Source: DAOUJI01 sp965224415 | Lineage (GTDB): Bacteria > Chloroflexota > Dehalococcoidia > Lucifugimonadales > JAGWBF01 | Direction of reading: 5' to 3' | DNA: 64,000 nucleotides | Assembly: GCA_965224415.1 (NCBI GenBank) | Contig: CBDCZB010000004.1 | Coordinates: 434,001 to 498,000 of the forward strand | Shown here: in pieces, positions 1-7,726 of the stretch | How the letters are laid out: each line of letters starts with the position of its first letter | How positions within the stretch are numbered: position 1 is the first letter of the stretch | Program-made: the position numbers and the translations under genes | Notes under the pieces: generated by a model | What the model saw: only the letters and a program-made list of their open reading frames with translations | The model's database searches: none | Told to the model about the DNA's origin: nothing

Positions 1-2
1 TG

Positions 3-389
3 GCTCCGGCGCTCACGGCCGCCTACGGCTGTGCCTTTCTGGAGCAGGCCATGGCGCGGCGCTTCGATGGCTGGGTGGCGGTGATCCAAACGGACGGAGG
101 GAGTGAGTTCAAAGAGTCCTTCGCCCATCGGGTGCTGACCTACTGCCAGCGGCATCGGGTGGCCCGGCCGTACAAAAAGAACGAGCAGGCCTACATCGAG
201 AGCTTCAACCGGACGGTGCGCAAGGAGTGTTTGGGCTGGCTACACTACGGGCTTGAAGACCTCCCTCAATGCCAGAGGGACGCGGAGCAGTTCCTGGACC
301 GCTACCACTACCATCGCCCCCACCTGGGCCTCGGCTTACACCCACCCCTCAAGAGAGGAGGACAGGCACTGTCGGATATTTACGGATAA
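3..389 (+). CDS. Transposase integrase-core fragment (5' end outside window)
   Basis: The reading frame is open from the left edge of the window and ends at 389, so only the C-terminal about 128 residues are seen. They match the C-terminal half of an rve-type DDE integrase core (IS481/IS3-like). An Asp lies in the QTDGGSEF motif, the catalytic Glu in NEQAYIESFNRT about 35 residues later, and a typical RYHYHRPHLGL-type tail follows. The protein would cut and join transposon ends. The second and third acidic residues are intact, so the visible part is not obviously degraded. It borders an island with a toxin-antitoxin pair and a serine recombinase. The exact IS family cannot be fixed without the missing N-terminus and inverted repeats. 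Confidence 0.8.
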   Translation, partial: APALTAAYGCAFLEQAMARRFDGWVAVIQTDGGSEFKESFAHRVLTYCQRHRVARPYKKNEQAYIESFNRTVRKECLGWLHYGLEDLPQCQRDAEQFLDRYHYHRPHLGLGLHPPLKRGGQALSDIYG

Positions 390-401
390 TACTGCGTACT
401 C

Positions 402-430
402 TTGACATTAGTAACCGCATACATTACTAT
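402..430 (+). promoter_or_regulatory. Near-consensus sigma-70 promoter of higBA
   Basis: TTGACA (402-407), a 17-nt spacer and TACTAT (425-430). The predicted transcription start, about 437, falls next to the GTG at 439, so the toxin mRNA would be leaderless or nearly so. Confidence 0.6.
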
Positions 431-438
431 CGCTGCCA

Positions 439-717
439 GTGAACCGATTTAGAAATGATGACGCTGAACGCCTCTTCGCCGGACAAACGGTTCGGCGACT
501 ACCGGCCGACATCCAGCGACGGGCGCGAGTGAGATTGCAACGAGTTGTGGCTGCTGTGGCGCTGACCGACCTTCGGGTACCGCCGTCTCACCGACTCGAA
601 GCCCTTCGGGGAGACCGTGAGGGCCAGTTCAGCATCCGCGTCAACGACCAATGGCGCGTGTGCTTCGTCTGGACGGACCAAGGCGCTATGGAGATCGAAG
701 TCACCGACTACCACTGA
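439..717 (+). CDS. higB: HigB-type toxin (RelE/ParE superfamily mRNA interferase)
   Basis: A 92-residue protein of the length and pattern of HigB/'killer' toxins: FRNDDAERLFAG near the start, then LRVPPSHRLEALRGDREGQFSIRVNDQWRVCFVW, where the basic and aromatic residues form the ribosome-dependent mRNA-cleaving surface known for the family. It ends with the typical EIEVTDYH. The GTG start is the only good one in frame. The antitoxin starts 12 nt downstream (toxin-first order is the HigBA signature). A strong promoter lies directly upstream. The assignment rests on motif recognition. Confidence 0.88.
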   Translation: MNRFRNDDAERLFAGQTVRRLPADIQRRARVRLQRVVAAVALTDLRVPPSHRLEALRGDREGQFSIRVNDQWRVCFVWTDQGAMEIEVTDYH

Positions 718-729
718 GGAGGAAGTTTT

Positions 730-1020
730 ATGACCGCCCCAGAACCTATACATCCGGGAGAGCACCTAGCGGAGATGATAGATGAGTTGGGTATCACTCA
801 GTACCGCCTGGCCAAGACGATAGGGGTGCCCCAGATACGCATCCACGATATCGTCCATTGCCGCAGGTCCATCACGGCGGATACGGCTCTGCGCATCGGA
901 CAGGCACTGGGTATGACGCCCGACTTCTGGCTGAACCTTCAGCGGATGTATGACCTGGACGTGGCTCGTGGTAAGACCGACGTGAGCGCCATCGAACCGC
1001 TTGTCGAGGTATCAGCCTGA
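730..1020 (+). CDS. higA: HigA-type antitoxin (XRE helix-turn-helix)
   Basis: A 96-residue HTH protein of the HigA/VapI family. It starts with IHPGEHLAEMIDELGITQYRLA and has the HTH at about residues 20-60 (QYRLAKTIGVPQIRIHDIVHCRR), followed by TPDFWLNLQ, a hallmark of HigA antitoxins. It binds and neutralises HigB and represses the shared promoter. AGGAGG sits just before the ATG at 730. It is co-transcribed with the toxin and lies directly upstream of a serine recombinase, which suits a maintenance module of a mobile island. Confidence 0.9.
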   Translation: MTAPEPIHPGEHLAEMIDELGITQYRLAKTIGVPQIRIHDIVHCRRSITADTALRIGQALGMTPDFWLNLQRMYDLDVARGKTDVSAIEPLVEVSA

Positions 1021-1070
1021 GATCGCCGAGCAAATCTTTGACACAACCAGAACATATGAAGGAGGACAGC

Positions 1071-2723
1071 ATGAAGAAGAAGCACCTACAGCCGCTCACA
1101 CCGGCGGCGCTCTACGCACGGGTATCCAGCGACAGGCAGGACGTGGACCTGTCGGTGGCCGCACAGCTGAGGGCGCTCAAGGACTACGCCAGGGCCAACG
1201 GCTACTCCGTCGCAAGGGAGTATGTGGACGAGGCCGAGAGCGGCCGCGTCGCCGACCGGCCCCAGTTCAGGGAGATGATCGAGGAGGGCAGCAAGCCAAA
1301 GGCCCCCTTCGACGTGATTCTTGTCTGGAAATTCAGCAGATTCACCCGGAAGCGAGAGCACGCCGTCGCCTTCAAATCCCAGCTGCGGCGCAAGGGCATC
1401 CGCGTGGTGTCCATCACCGAGCAGGCCGAGGACAACGCCACCGGCAGGCTGCTTGAGGGAATCATCGAGAGTGTGGACGAATATTACAGCGAAAATTTGG
1501 CGCAGGAGGTCGTACGGGGAATGAGGGAGGCCGCGTTGCGGGGCTTCTTCCTCGGCTCCAAGGCCCCCTTCGGCTACCGGAAGGTCAAGGTCAGCGACGG
1601 AGCGAAGGAGCACCCCACGCTGGAGGTTGACCCGGCCACCGCCCCCGTGGTCAGGGAGATGTTCGAGAAGTCCCTGCGGGGCAGCGGCCTCAAGGAGCTG
1701 TGCAAGGAGCTGAACGACCAGGGCATCACCAACAGGGGGAAGCGCTGGTACAAGGGAACGCTCCACTACGTGCTGAGAAACGAGGCGTACACCGGAACGG
1801 CAGTATGGGGCAAGACCAGCAAGGGGCAGGAAGCCGCCGACCCGGTGAGAGTAGAGGGAGCGTGGCCCGCTTTGGTGTCGAGGGAGCTGTTCGATGCCGT
1901 GCAGCAGGCGATGAGTGAGCGCGCCCCGAAGGTGCAGAGGCCCGGTAGAGTGGGGAGCAAGTTCCTGCTGAGCGGGCTGCTGAAGTGCGGTGTGTGCGGC
2001 AGGCCCTACTCAGCCCAGGGAGCCAAGAGCGGCCAGTTCGCCTACTACATCTGCGGCACCCTGTTCAGAGAGGGAGCGGGGACGTGCAGCGCCCGCTACC
2101 TGAACGCCCCGAAGCTGGAGACCTTCGTGGTGGAGAAGATCAGGGAGCGGATTCTGAACGAGGAGACCATCGTGGCGCTGGTGCAGCTGGTGGCCGAGGA
2201 GATCGACGCGATGGCGGGCGAGCTGTCCGGCAGGCTGGAGGTGATAGAGGCCGAGCTGAGGGACGTGCAGAGCAGGCTCCAGAAGCTCTACGAGGCGTTG
2301 GAGACCAGCGACCTGACCTTGGAGGTCTTGTCGCCCCGCATCTTCTCGCTGAGGCACCGGGAGGAGCAGCTGGAGGCAGCCAAAGAAGATGCCGAGACCC
2401 AGCTTGAGCAGCGCAGGGTTGTCCTTCCCGACACCGAGGAGATAATGCGGTACGTCGCCGACTTCCGGGACTTCCTGAAGGATGGGACGATCCCAGAGCG
2501 GAAGGCGCTCATCCGCAACTTCGTGGAGGGCATCGAGGTGATGGGAGACGAGGCCACGCTGACGTACACGGTCCCCATGCCGAGCGACGGAGCGATGTCG
2601 GAATCGGCGTCGGTTCTTGATTTCGTCAAGTCCAGCCCACCAGACTTGACGATAGACAGAACCATATTCGAGATGTGGCTCGTACTGGCAGGCACACCAG
2701 AGTCCGCTACTGCGCGACCATGA
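1071..2723 (+). CDS. Large serine recombinase / site-specific integrase
   Basis: A 550-residue large serine recombinase. The N-terminal resolvase catalytic domain carries the YARVS motif, with Ser19 as the likely nucleophile and the conserved Arg just before it. A Recombinase domain follows (GSKAPFGYRKV onward), then a zinc ribbon with paired cysteines (CGVCG...CG...C), and a long coiled-coil-rich C-terminus (about residues 360-470) as in phage integrases and transposon recombinases. A TTG start at 1038 is possible, but ATG 1071 has GGAGG at 1061-1065 and fits better. It probably mobilised the surrounding island; its attachment sites are not evident. No truncation is visible, so it may be active. 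Confidence 0.92.
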   Translation: MKKKHLQPLTPAALYARVSSDRQDVDLSVAAQLRALKDYARANGYSVAREYVDEAESGRVADRPQFREMIEEGSKPKAPFDVILVWKFSRFTRKREHAVAFKSQLRRKGIRVVSITEQAEDNATGRLLEGIIESVDEYYSENLAQEVVRGMREAALRGFFLGSKAPFGYRKVKVSDGAKEHPTLEVDPATAPVVREMFEKSLRGSGLKELCKELNDQGITNRGKRWYKGTLHYVLRNEAYTGTAVWGKTSKGQEAADPVRVEGAWPALVSRELFDAVQQAMSERAPKVQRPGRVGSKFLLSGLLKCGVCGRPYSAQGAKSGQFAYYICGTLFREGAGTCSARYLNAPKLETFVVEKIRERILNEETIVALVQLVAEEIDAMAGELSGRLEVIEAELRDVQSRLQKLYEALETSDLTLEVLSPRIFSLRHREEQLEAAKEDAETQLEQRRVVLPDTEEIMRYVADFRDFLKDGTIPERKALIRNFVEGIEVMGDEATLTYTVPMPSDGAMSESASVLDFVKSSPPDLTIDRTIFEMWLVLAGTPESATARP

Positions 2724-3080
2724 CAGGACAGTGCGTGCAGAAGCAACGCCACCAACCGCGCCACAGCCCCCTTCGATTGTAATCACCGCATTCGCCTGGG
2801 GCTGTCCCGGTAAGGGATGAGGAACTCAGCCGACGCCAAGCCTTCGCCTTCGTCGATCCCTCCAACCGACAGCGATCCCACTATGACCGCAGAGAGACTT
2901 CGGAGGGCCAAAAGGAACCGCACTTCAGCCTAGAGTCGCCAAGGGTGGCGGCAGATGACCTGAGTAGCCTACAATGCAGTAGGTAGTATAAGCATCTCCT
3001 TCGCTCGCTTTTTGTCGAGCATTATTCCACATAAACAACGGCAAGGTCACCAGCGGTATGCACTGGGAAGGCGCCACGCT
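2724..3080. other. Intergenic region after the recombinase
   Basis: No convincing gene. The only structure seen is a small inverted repeat, CCTAC (2968-2972) / GTAGG (2979-2983), next to an AT-rich TAGTATAAG stretch that may belong to the promoter of the next gene. Attachment-site sequence could lie here, but no pair of direct repeats was recognised. Confidence 0.4.
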
Positions 3081-4151
3081 ATGAAACGGTTCAAATTCAA
3101 TAGGCTAGAAAGACATCGTATTGGTGGCACTGGCGACAGTTTCGAACTCTCTTACCAATTGCCTCGTTCGCCTTCAGGAAAACAATACATGTATTCGCCA
3201 AATCCGCAAGCGGTTCCGCGCCTATTCCTGATCGGTGACGCACCCGAAGTTCGCACAATCGCTGCCAATCACCAAGCACATATCCGGCTGAACCCCGGGT
3301 CTGGAGAGGTAGTCTGTCCTTATTCTGGCCATACCGGCCCGCAAGAAGATTTCATACACCCTGCAGACAAGGATTACGTACAAAAGCAGGCTGGACACGA
3401 TGCCATCGCTGACATTCAGGACAATTTGAGAGACTGGACCCGAGACCTCAATCGCATTCAGCCCAAGGGCGGGCTAGTCTCTATGCGAATGGAGCACAAG
3501 AGGGGTCCCAATCCCACGCCGGTCGCTATTCGCGAGGATTTGCTTCGCAATCTTGTGTGTGACGTATGCAGCCGCATCTATGGTGTCTATGCAATTGGTT
3601 TGTTCTGCCCTGATTGTGGAGCACCCAATGTCCAACTTCACTTTCGTCGTGAAGTTGAGTTGATTCATAAGCAGATCGAGATAGCTGAGAAACAAGACGC
3701 TGTAGGTGACGGGGAATTCGGCTATCGTCTAATGGGCAATGCTCATGAAGACGTCCTCACGGCATTCGAGGCTACACTAAAGGCAGTCTATGTTCATTTG
3801 ACCAGGGTGTCCGAGACTGTCGATGTAAGACCAGATGTCGGCGATGAGTTCCAGAACCTGGAGCGGGCACGACAACGCTTTCTTGAGCTGGGCATAAATC
3901 CATTTGACGCCGTATCTGAGTCTGACCTGACTCTTCTAATGGATTGCATCCAGAAACGACACGTCATTGGACATAATCTAGGCATAGCAGATGACCGTTA
4001 TCTAAGTCTGGCGCACACTGAAGAGAGCCACCAGGTAGGCGAATCTGTCCGAGTGCTCGGCGAGGACATTGGAAGGTTTGCTGAGATTTGCCTCTCGGTT
4101 GTCGGAGACTTGGAAAGGGCTCTACTCCCGAATTCAGAGCATTGTCCTTAA
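3081..4151 (+). CDS. Orphan protein with zinc-ribbon cysteines and HEPN-like motif
   Basis: A protein of about 356 residues with no family I can name. What is visible: a basic N-terminus, a CPYSGHTG segment resembling a zinc knuckle, a clear treble-clef pair (Cys160-x2-Cys163 ... Cys176-x2-Cys179), then a helical C-terminal region. That region contains QKRHVIGHNLGIADDRYL, where Arg293-x4-His298 matches the R-x(4-6)-H signature of HEPN ribonuclease or RNA-binding domains. The ATG at 3081 has GGGAAGG upstream; an in-frame TTG at 3012 would add 23 residues. Base composition is clearly more AT-rich than the neighbours, which suggests transfer. Given the recombinase and toxin-antitoxin neighbours, a defence or abortive-infection RNase is plausible but unproven. 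Confidence 0.7.
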   Translation: MKRFKFNRLERHRIGGTGDSFELSYQLPRSPSGKQYMYSPNPQAVPRLFLIGDAPEVRTIAANHQAHIRLNPGSGEVVCPYSGHTGPQEDFIHPADKDYVQKQAGHDAIADIQDNLRDWTRDLNRIQPKGGLVSMRMEHKRGPNPTPVAIREDLLRNLVCDVCSRIYGVYAIGLFCPDCGAPNVQLHFRREVELIHKQIEIAEKQDAVGDGEFGYRLMGNAHEDVLTAFEATLKAVYVHLTRVSETVDVRPDVGDEFQNLERARQRFLELGINPFDAVSESDLTLLMDCIQKRHVIGHNLGIADDRYLSLAHTEESHQVGESVRVLGEDIGRFAEICLSVVGDLERALLPNSEHCP

Positions 4152-4443
4152 GACTCCGGACTCCCTTCAGGGGATGCGTCATGATTTTCTGAAATCGATT
4201 GTCACGACGTAAGCGGCGGTGGGCCAAAGCTAGGAGTTGACCCCTTAGGGACGCTCCACGCATGAGTTACCCTATGAGCCCCACCACACTACACCAAAAC
4301 AACAACCTTAGGACTAAGGTTCCGGTGACGCTATAGGTATTCCAGGGTCATCCATCCCTTGGAGTATATCGAGTAAGACGAACGTATATAAAGGGAGCGG
4401 TAATGCGCGGTAGTAAATCAAGACACCGTTCGGAGGGAGAACC

Positions 4444-4981
4444 ATGGCTTCACAGGAGAAGGTGAACAGGACCGACACACAATGGCGGGAACGGTCCACC
4501 ATGTGGGGCCGGGATAGTCACAACCTCGTGGACGTCGTTTTCGCCCAGCTTCTGGCCAAGTTGGACGAGCCGAAACCGGAACTCTTACAACCGCGAGCAT
4601 AGAATGCTCTATGACATCCCCGACGATGACGAGAACATAGAATACTGGTTGGGCGGCCGTTGGGGTGAAGAAGGCGAGTTCGGAACGCCGGGGTTAGGAG
4701 TGACGGACTTGCAGGGGCACAAAGGCATCGCCGTGGCAACCGACCGCCGTGTGCTCTTGTTGAACAAGGGCAAAATCACTAACAACGTGGTAGAGTTGCC
4801 CTACCAGAACATTGAGAACGTGGAATTCAACGACGGAATGGTATCTTCGGGCGTTAAATTGAGGGGCCACTTCAACAAGGAGTACGATTTCTACTTTGAT
4901 CACCTGGGTAAGGCTGACGTCATGGGCCGAGCCGAACCACTAGTCGATTGCATACAGGGTCATCTCACCGGCTCGCCGTAG
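4444..4981 (+). pseudogene. Frameshifted bacterial-PH-like protein (first of a tandem family)
   Basis: Two overlapping frames together give one protein. Frame 1 runs from ATG 4444 to a stop at 4600-4602 and encodes an N-terminal helix (NRTDTQWRERSTMW). The other frame continues with SYNREHRMLYD through to 4981. The neighbouring gene at 5027 contains the same two parts joined in one frame (INAQWRERSTMW ... TYPGELRILHE ... DENIEYW), so a single-base indel around 4571-4585 is the simplest explanation. The second part carries GIAVATDRRVLLLNKG and VVELPYQNIENVEF, the pattern of YokE-like bacterial PH domains. AGGGAG precedes the start. It could also be a sequencing error. Confidence 0.65.
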
Positions 4982-5026
4982 CTCACGGCGCCGGCAGTAA
5001 ATGAGCTCATATCCAAAGGAGGAGTG

Positions 5027-6127
5027 ATGCCGAAAAAAGAGACGGTCAACAGGATTGACGGCGAATGGCAGGCACGCCAGCCCGGTTGGGGCCTGAAGGA
5101 GCACGACGGAGAGCGCGAGATGCTCTACGATGTGCTGGACCATGACGAGAGCATCGAGTCGTTGGTGGGTTGCGTCTGGGGTCCCGGTAACGTGTTCCGC
5201 GCCAACGCTAACCGATGGGACCGAATGAGGCAGTACGACGGCATAGCCGTGCTGACCGGACGGCGTGTCATTTTGCTCAAAAAGAAGGGCATGAACAAAC
5301 TCATCACTGAGATGCCGCTGCACAACATGGAATCGGTGGACGTTGATGCAACCGGCGAGGTGACCCGCACTGGGCGGAGCTACAGCGAGTGGGCTGGCAG
5401 CGGGGACGAAGAGGCTTTCAAGATGCGGGACGTACAATACAGCTACGCCCGGAATTTCGCCGACCGGGTGTGGGAAGTAAAGGCCGCGCCGCCCCCTCCG
5501 ACAACGCCCACCTCGTCTTCGGCATCGGCTGGCGGCTCTGCCGTCCCCACGGCGAACTACACTGCAATGAGCAAGGCGGAGCGGATCAACGCCCAGTGGC
5601 GGGAGCGCTCGACCATGTGGAGCCGGAACGACCCCGGCGTGCCGGAGCGCCTCATAGTGGGGCTGTTGAGTTCCTTCACAGGCGAGAACGTCACTACCTA
5701 TCCGGGCGAACTCCGTATCCTCCACGAGATCCTCGAAGGCGACGAGAATATCGAATACTGGATGGGCGGACGCTGGGGCGACGCCTCAGAGTTCAACACT
5801 CTCGGAGATGCGATCAGTAGCGTGCTCAGCGGATTCAAGAGCCATGAATCCGAGGTCCACAACGGAGTCGTGGTGGCCACCGACCAGCGCGTCCTCATGC
5901 TGAACTCGGGCATGGTGACGAAAGATGTCGTGGAGGTCCCCTATGAGGGTCTGCAGGTAGACTACAACGAGGGTATGACCTGCTCGGGCCTCAAGTTCTC
6001 CGGCAGCGCCAACGAGGACTACGCCTACTACCTGGACCACAACGGCAAGAGGAACATTAGAAGCCGGGCCAGGCCGCTGTTCGACTGCGTGCAGCGACGC
6101 GCCGCCGCCGCGTCGGGCAAGGCTTAA
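5027..6127 (+). CDS. Two-domain bacterial-PH-like (YokE-type) protein
   Basis: A 366-residue protein built of two copies of the module in the preceding broken gene, joined by a low-complexity Pro/Thr/Ser linker (about residues 155-180). Each copy has an N-terminal helix (EWQARQ / QWRERSTMW), a loop with DENIE or DESIE, then GIAVLTGRRVILLKKKG or GVVVATDQRVLMLNSG followed by a partly conserved strand pair, as in YokE/bPH_3 domains. No signal peptide or membrane segment is evident. Such domains are thought to bind lipid or protein partners; the function here is unknown. AAAGGAGG ends 4 nt before ATG 5027; a GTG at 5024 is too close to it. Confidence 0.7.
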   Translation: MPKKETVNRIDGEWQARQPGWGLKEHDGEREMLYDVLDHDESIESLVGCVWGPGNVFRANANRWDRMRQYDGIAVLTGRRVILLKKKGMNKLITEMPLHNMESVDVDATGEVTRTGRSYSEWAGSGDEEAFKMRDVQYSYARNFADRVWEVKAAPPPPTTPTSSSASAGGSAVPTANYTAMSKAERINAQWRERSTMWSRNDPGVPERLIVGLLSSFTGENVTTYPGELRILHEILEGDENIEYWMGGRWGDASEFNTLGDAISSVLSGFKSHESEVHNGVVVATDQRVLMLNSGMVTKDVVEVPYEGLQVDYNEGMTCSGLKFSGSANEDYAYYLDHNGKRNIRSRARPLFDCVQRRAAAASGKA

Positions 6128-6388
6128 GTGGGGGATTCCGCCAGAGATGAGCAACCTCGCCAAGGCTGTGGCTCGGACGGAGCCAGTTGGGTGGGGAGAT
6201 AGAACCCCAATTGCCGGGCGATAGACATACCCAGCGCGTCACAGGCTGCTAGTCGCGGCGGGGTCTCCAGCAGGGAAGGCCGGCCCATTGGACATTGGAC
6301 CGCGCCTCGTCTGGATGCCCGCAAGCGGTTGAGGGTGGACGTGCCTATCTAGCGAGGCCGATCCGCGGTCCACAGCTGATCTGACAAG
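6128..6388. other. Intergenic region before vapBC
   Basis: No gene or clear element recognised. Short reading frames on both strands lack start signals and family features. Confidence 0.4.
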
Positions 6389-6418
6389 TTGTCCATAAGC
6401 TGTCAGTCATAGTATGAT
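6389..6418 (+). promoter_or_regulatory. Promoter of vapBC
   Basis: TTGTCC (6389-6394), an 18-nt spacer and TATGAT (6413-6418), 33 nt ahead of the antitoxin start. The AT-rich sequence between them is a plausible operator for the AbrB-type antitoxin. Confidence 0.5.
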
Positions 6419-6450
6419 TTCATGTATCTGTTATTCATACGAGATCAATC

Positions 6451-6681
6451 ATGCGTATCTCCGAGCGTGGCCAAATCACCATCCCCAAGCACCTTCGGGA
6501 TCGCTTTGGGATGAACCAGAACGTAGAGGTCCAGATCACCCCCACCGACCAGGGTCTCCTAATTCAGAAACGAACCGCGGCGATGCATCCCATAGACCGT
6601 GTGTACGGCATCCTAGGCAAGGACGCTCTCGGTGAGGGTGTCAGCGTTGATGATTACATCGAAGAAATTCGCGGAAGATGA
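6451..6681 (+). CDS. vapB: AbrB/MazE-type antitoxin (VapB)
   Basis: A 76-residue SpoVT/AbrB-fold antitoxin. The swapped-hairpin DNA-binding motif is clear at the start (MRISERGQITIPKHLRDRFGM), followed by VEVQITPTDQGLLIQK. The C-terminal tail (DDYIEEIRGR) would wrap the toxin. It overlaps the toxin gene by 4 nt (ATGA), so the two are translationally coupled. By family, it autoregulates the promoter at 6389-6418. Confidence 0.9.
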   Translation: MRISERGQITIPKHLRDRFGMNQNVEVQITPTDQGLLIQKRTAAMHPIDRVYGILGKDALGEGVSVDDYIEEIRGR

Positions 6682-7082
6682 TCACCGCCGTCGATACTAA
6701 CGTCCTGCTGGATATATTTATCCCCAGTGACCAGCACGGCCAGCAGTCAAGGCAATGGCTGAGCTCCGCCTATGACACCGGTGCAATCATCGTCTGCGAC
6801 ATCGTATACGCAGAACTCGTTTCGTCTTTTGGCGACAGGGCCGCGTTAGACGGTGTGTTGCGGGAGATGGGCGCCACCACCTCGCCGATCGACTCCTCAA
6901 TCGCCTACGAGGCGGGTTTGCGCTGGAAACGTTACCGGGGGGAGGGAGGTCCCCGCGAGCGAATAATCACCGACTTCCTGATTGGGGCTCATGCCGCGTC
7001 GGCTGCTGACGTCTTCCTCACCCGAGACAGGGGTTTTTACTCCACCTACTTCCCCGAGTTAAAGAACCCCGAAGTTCCGTGA
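6678..7082 (+). CDS. vapC: PIN-domain toxin (VapC)
   Basis: A 134-residue PIN-domain ribonuclease. The acidic active-site residues are all present: Asp6 in AVDTNVLLD, Glu in VYAELVSS, Asp in ITDFLIGAHA and Asp in LTRDRGFY. It would cleave specific RNAs when free of the antitoxin, from which it is expressed by a 4-nt overlap. It closes the accessory island; beyond it the genes are metabolic and on the opposite strand. Confidence 0.92.
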   Translation: MITAVDTNVLLDIFIPSDQHGQQSRQWLSSAYDTGAIIVCDIVYAELVSSFGDRAALDGVLREMGATTSPIDSSIAYEAGLRWKRYRGEGGPRERIITDFLIGAHAASAADVFLTRDRGFYSTYFPELKNPEVP

Positions 7083-7300
7083 ACTCCCCCCAAGCTCAAC
7101 GAGTTCAACCACACGTAGAGCCGGGTAAGCTGGCGATGAAGAACGTTCCTCGAATGTGCTCGGTCTAGCCGGTGCACCGATTTCATATAAGCGGTGAGGG
7201 ACTCGACGAGGACATCTATCCTCAATGCCATCGTCAGACTTAAAATCGCCAGCGAGACGCCAAGAGCGGCGAGCGTTAAGGGCATAGGGCGAAAGGCGCG

Positions 7301-7723
7301 CTACGTGCTGCGGGGTCTCCAGCGGGGGAGGGTGTCCTCGGAAGTCACCTGGTCGAAGACAACCTCCATGGGCAGCCCGACCTTCAACTCCGAGTTGTCA
7401 ATGTCAATGGCGTTGCCCGTAATCTGCACGTTGGGGGCCTCTTCCAGCGCCACTTGGACGACATTGTAGGGGGCTATTTCCCGCCACTGTGAAAGCACTG
7501 CCTGGTGGACGATGACGTAGGTGTAAAGAGTGCCCCGTCCGCTGACCTGGACCCACTCCACGTTTTCCCCGTAGCAGTTGGTGCAGGTCTTCTGAGGGGG
7601 CCATCTGTAAGTCTGGCAGTCGGTGCACCTGGGAACTCGCAACTCTTTGTTGTTGGCGGCGTCCCAGTATGCCTGGGTCTCGGGATCGGGCTGGGGTAGA
7701 AGAAACCCGTACTCGTCGCTCAA
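7301..7723 (-). CDS. DUF35 OB-fold acyl-CoA-associated protein (thiolase partner)
   Basis: A 140-residue ChsH2-like protein. It has an N-terminal rubredoxin-like zinc ribbon (CTDCQTYRWPPQKTCTNC) and an OB-fold domain (GRGTLYTYVIVHQ...YNVVQVALEE). Such proteins pair with thiolase-like or enoyl-CoA hydratase-like enzymes in steroid, lipid or ketone degradation and help bind acyl-CoA. It starts 3 nt after the stop of the thiolase gene. The start is TTG at 7723, with a GGAGG-type site just inside the thiolase end, so it is translationally coupled. It is the second of two DUF35 genes flanking the same thiolase. Confidence 0.88.
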   Translation of the reverse strand: MSDEYGFLLPQPDPETQAYWDAANNKELRVPRCTDCQTYRWPPQKTCTNCYGENVEWVQVSGRGTLYTYVIVHQAVLSQWREIAPYNVVQVALEEAPNVQITGNAIDIDNSELKVGLPMEVVFDQVTSEDTLPRWRPRST

Positions 7724-7726
7724 AGC

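Noticed and set aside
2961..2990. Inverted repeat near 2968-2983 as recombinase attachment core
   Set aside because: Only 5 bp per arm and no matching second site seen.
7046..7285. 79-residue minus-strand frame with one hydrophobic segment
   Set aside because: No ribosome site and no family match, and it overlaps the end of vapC; most likely chance.
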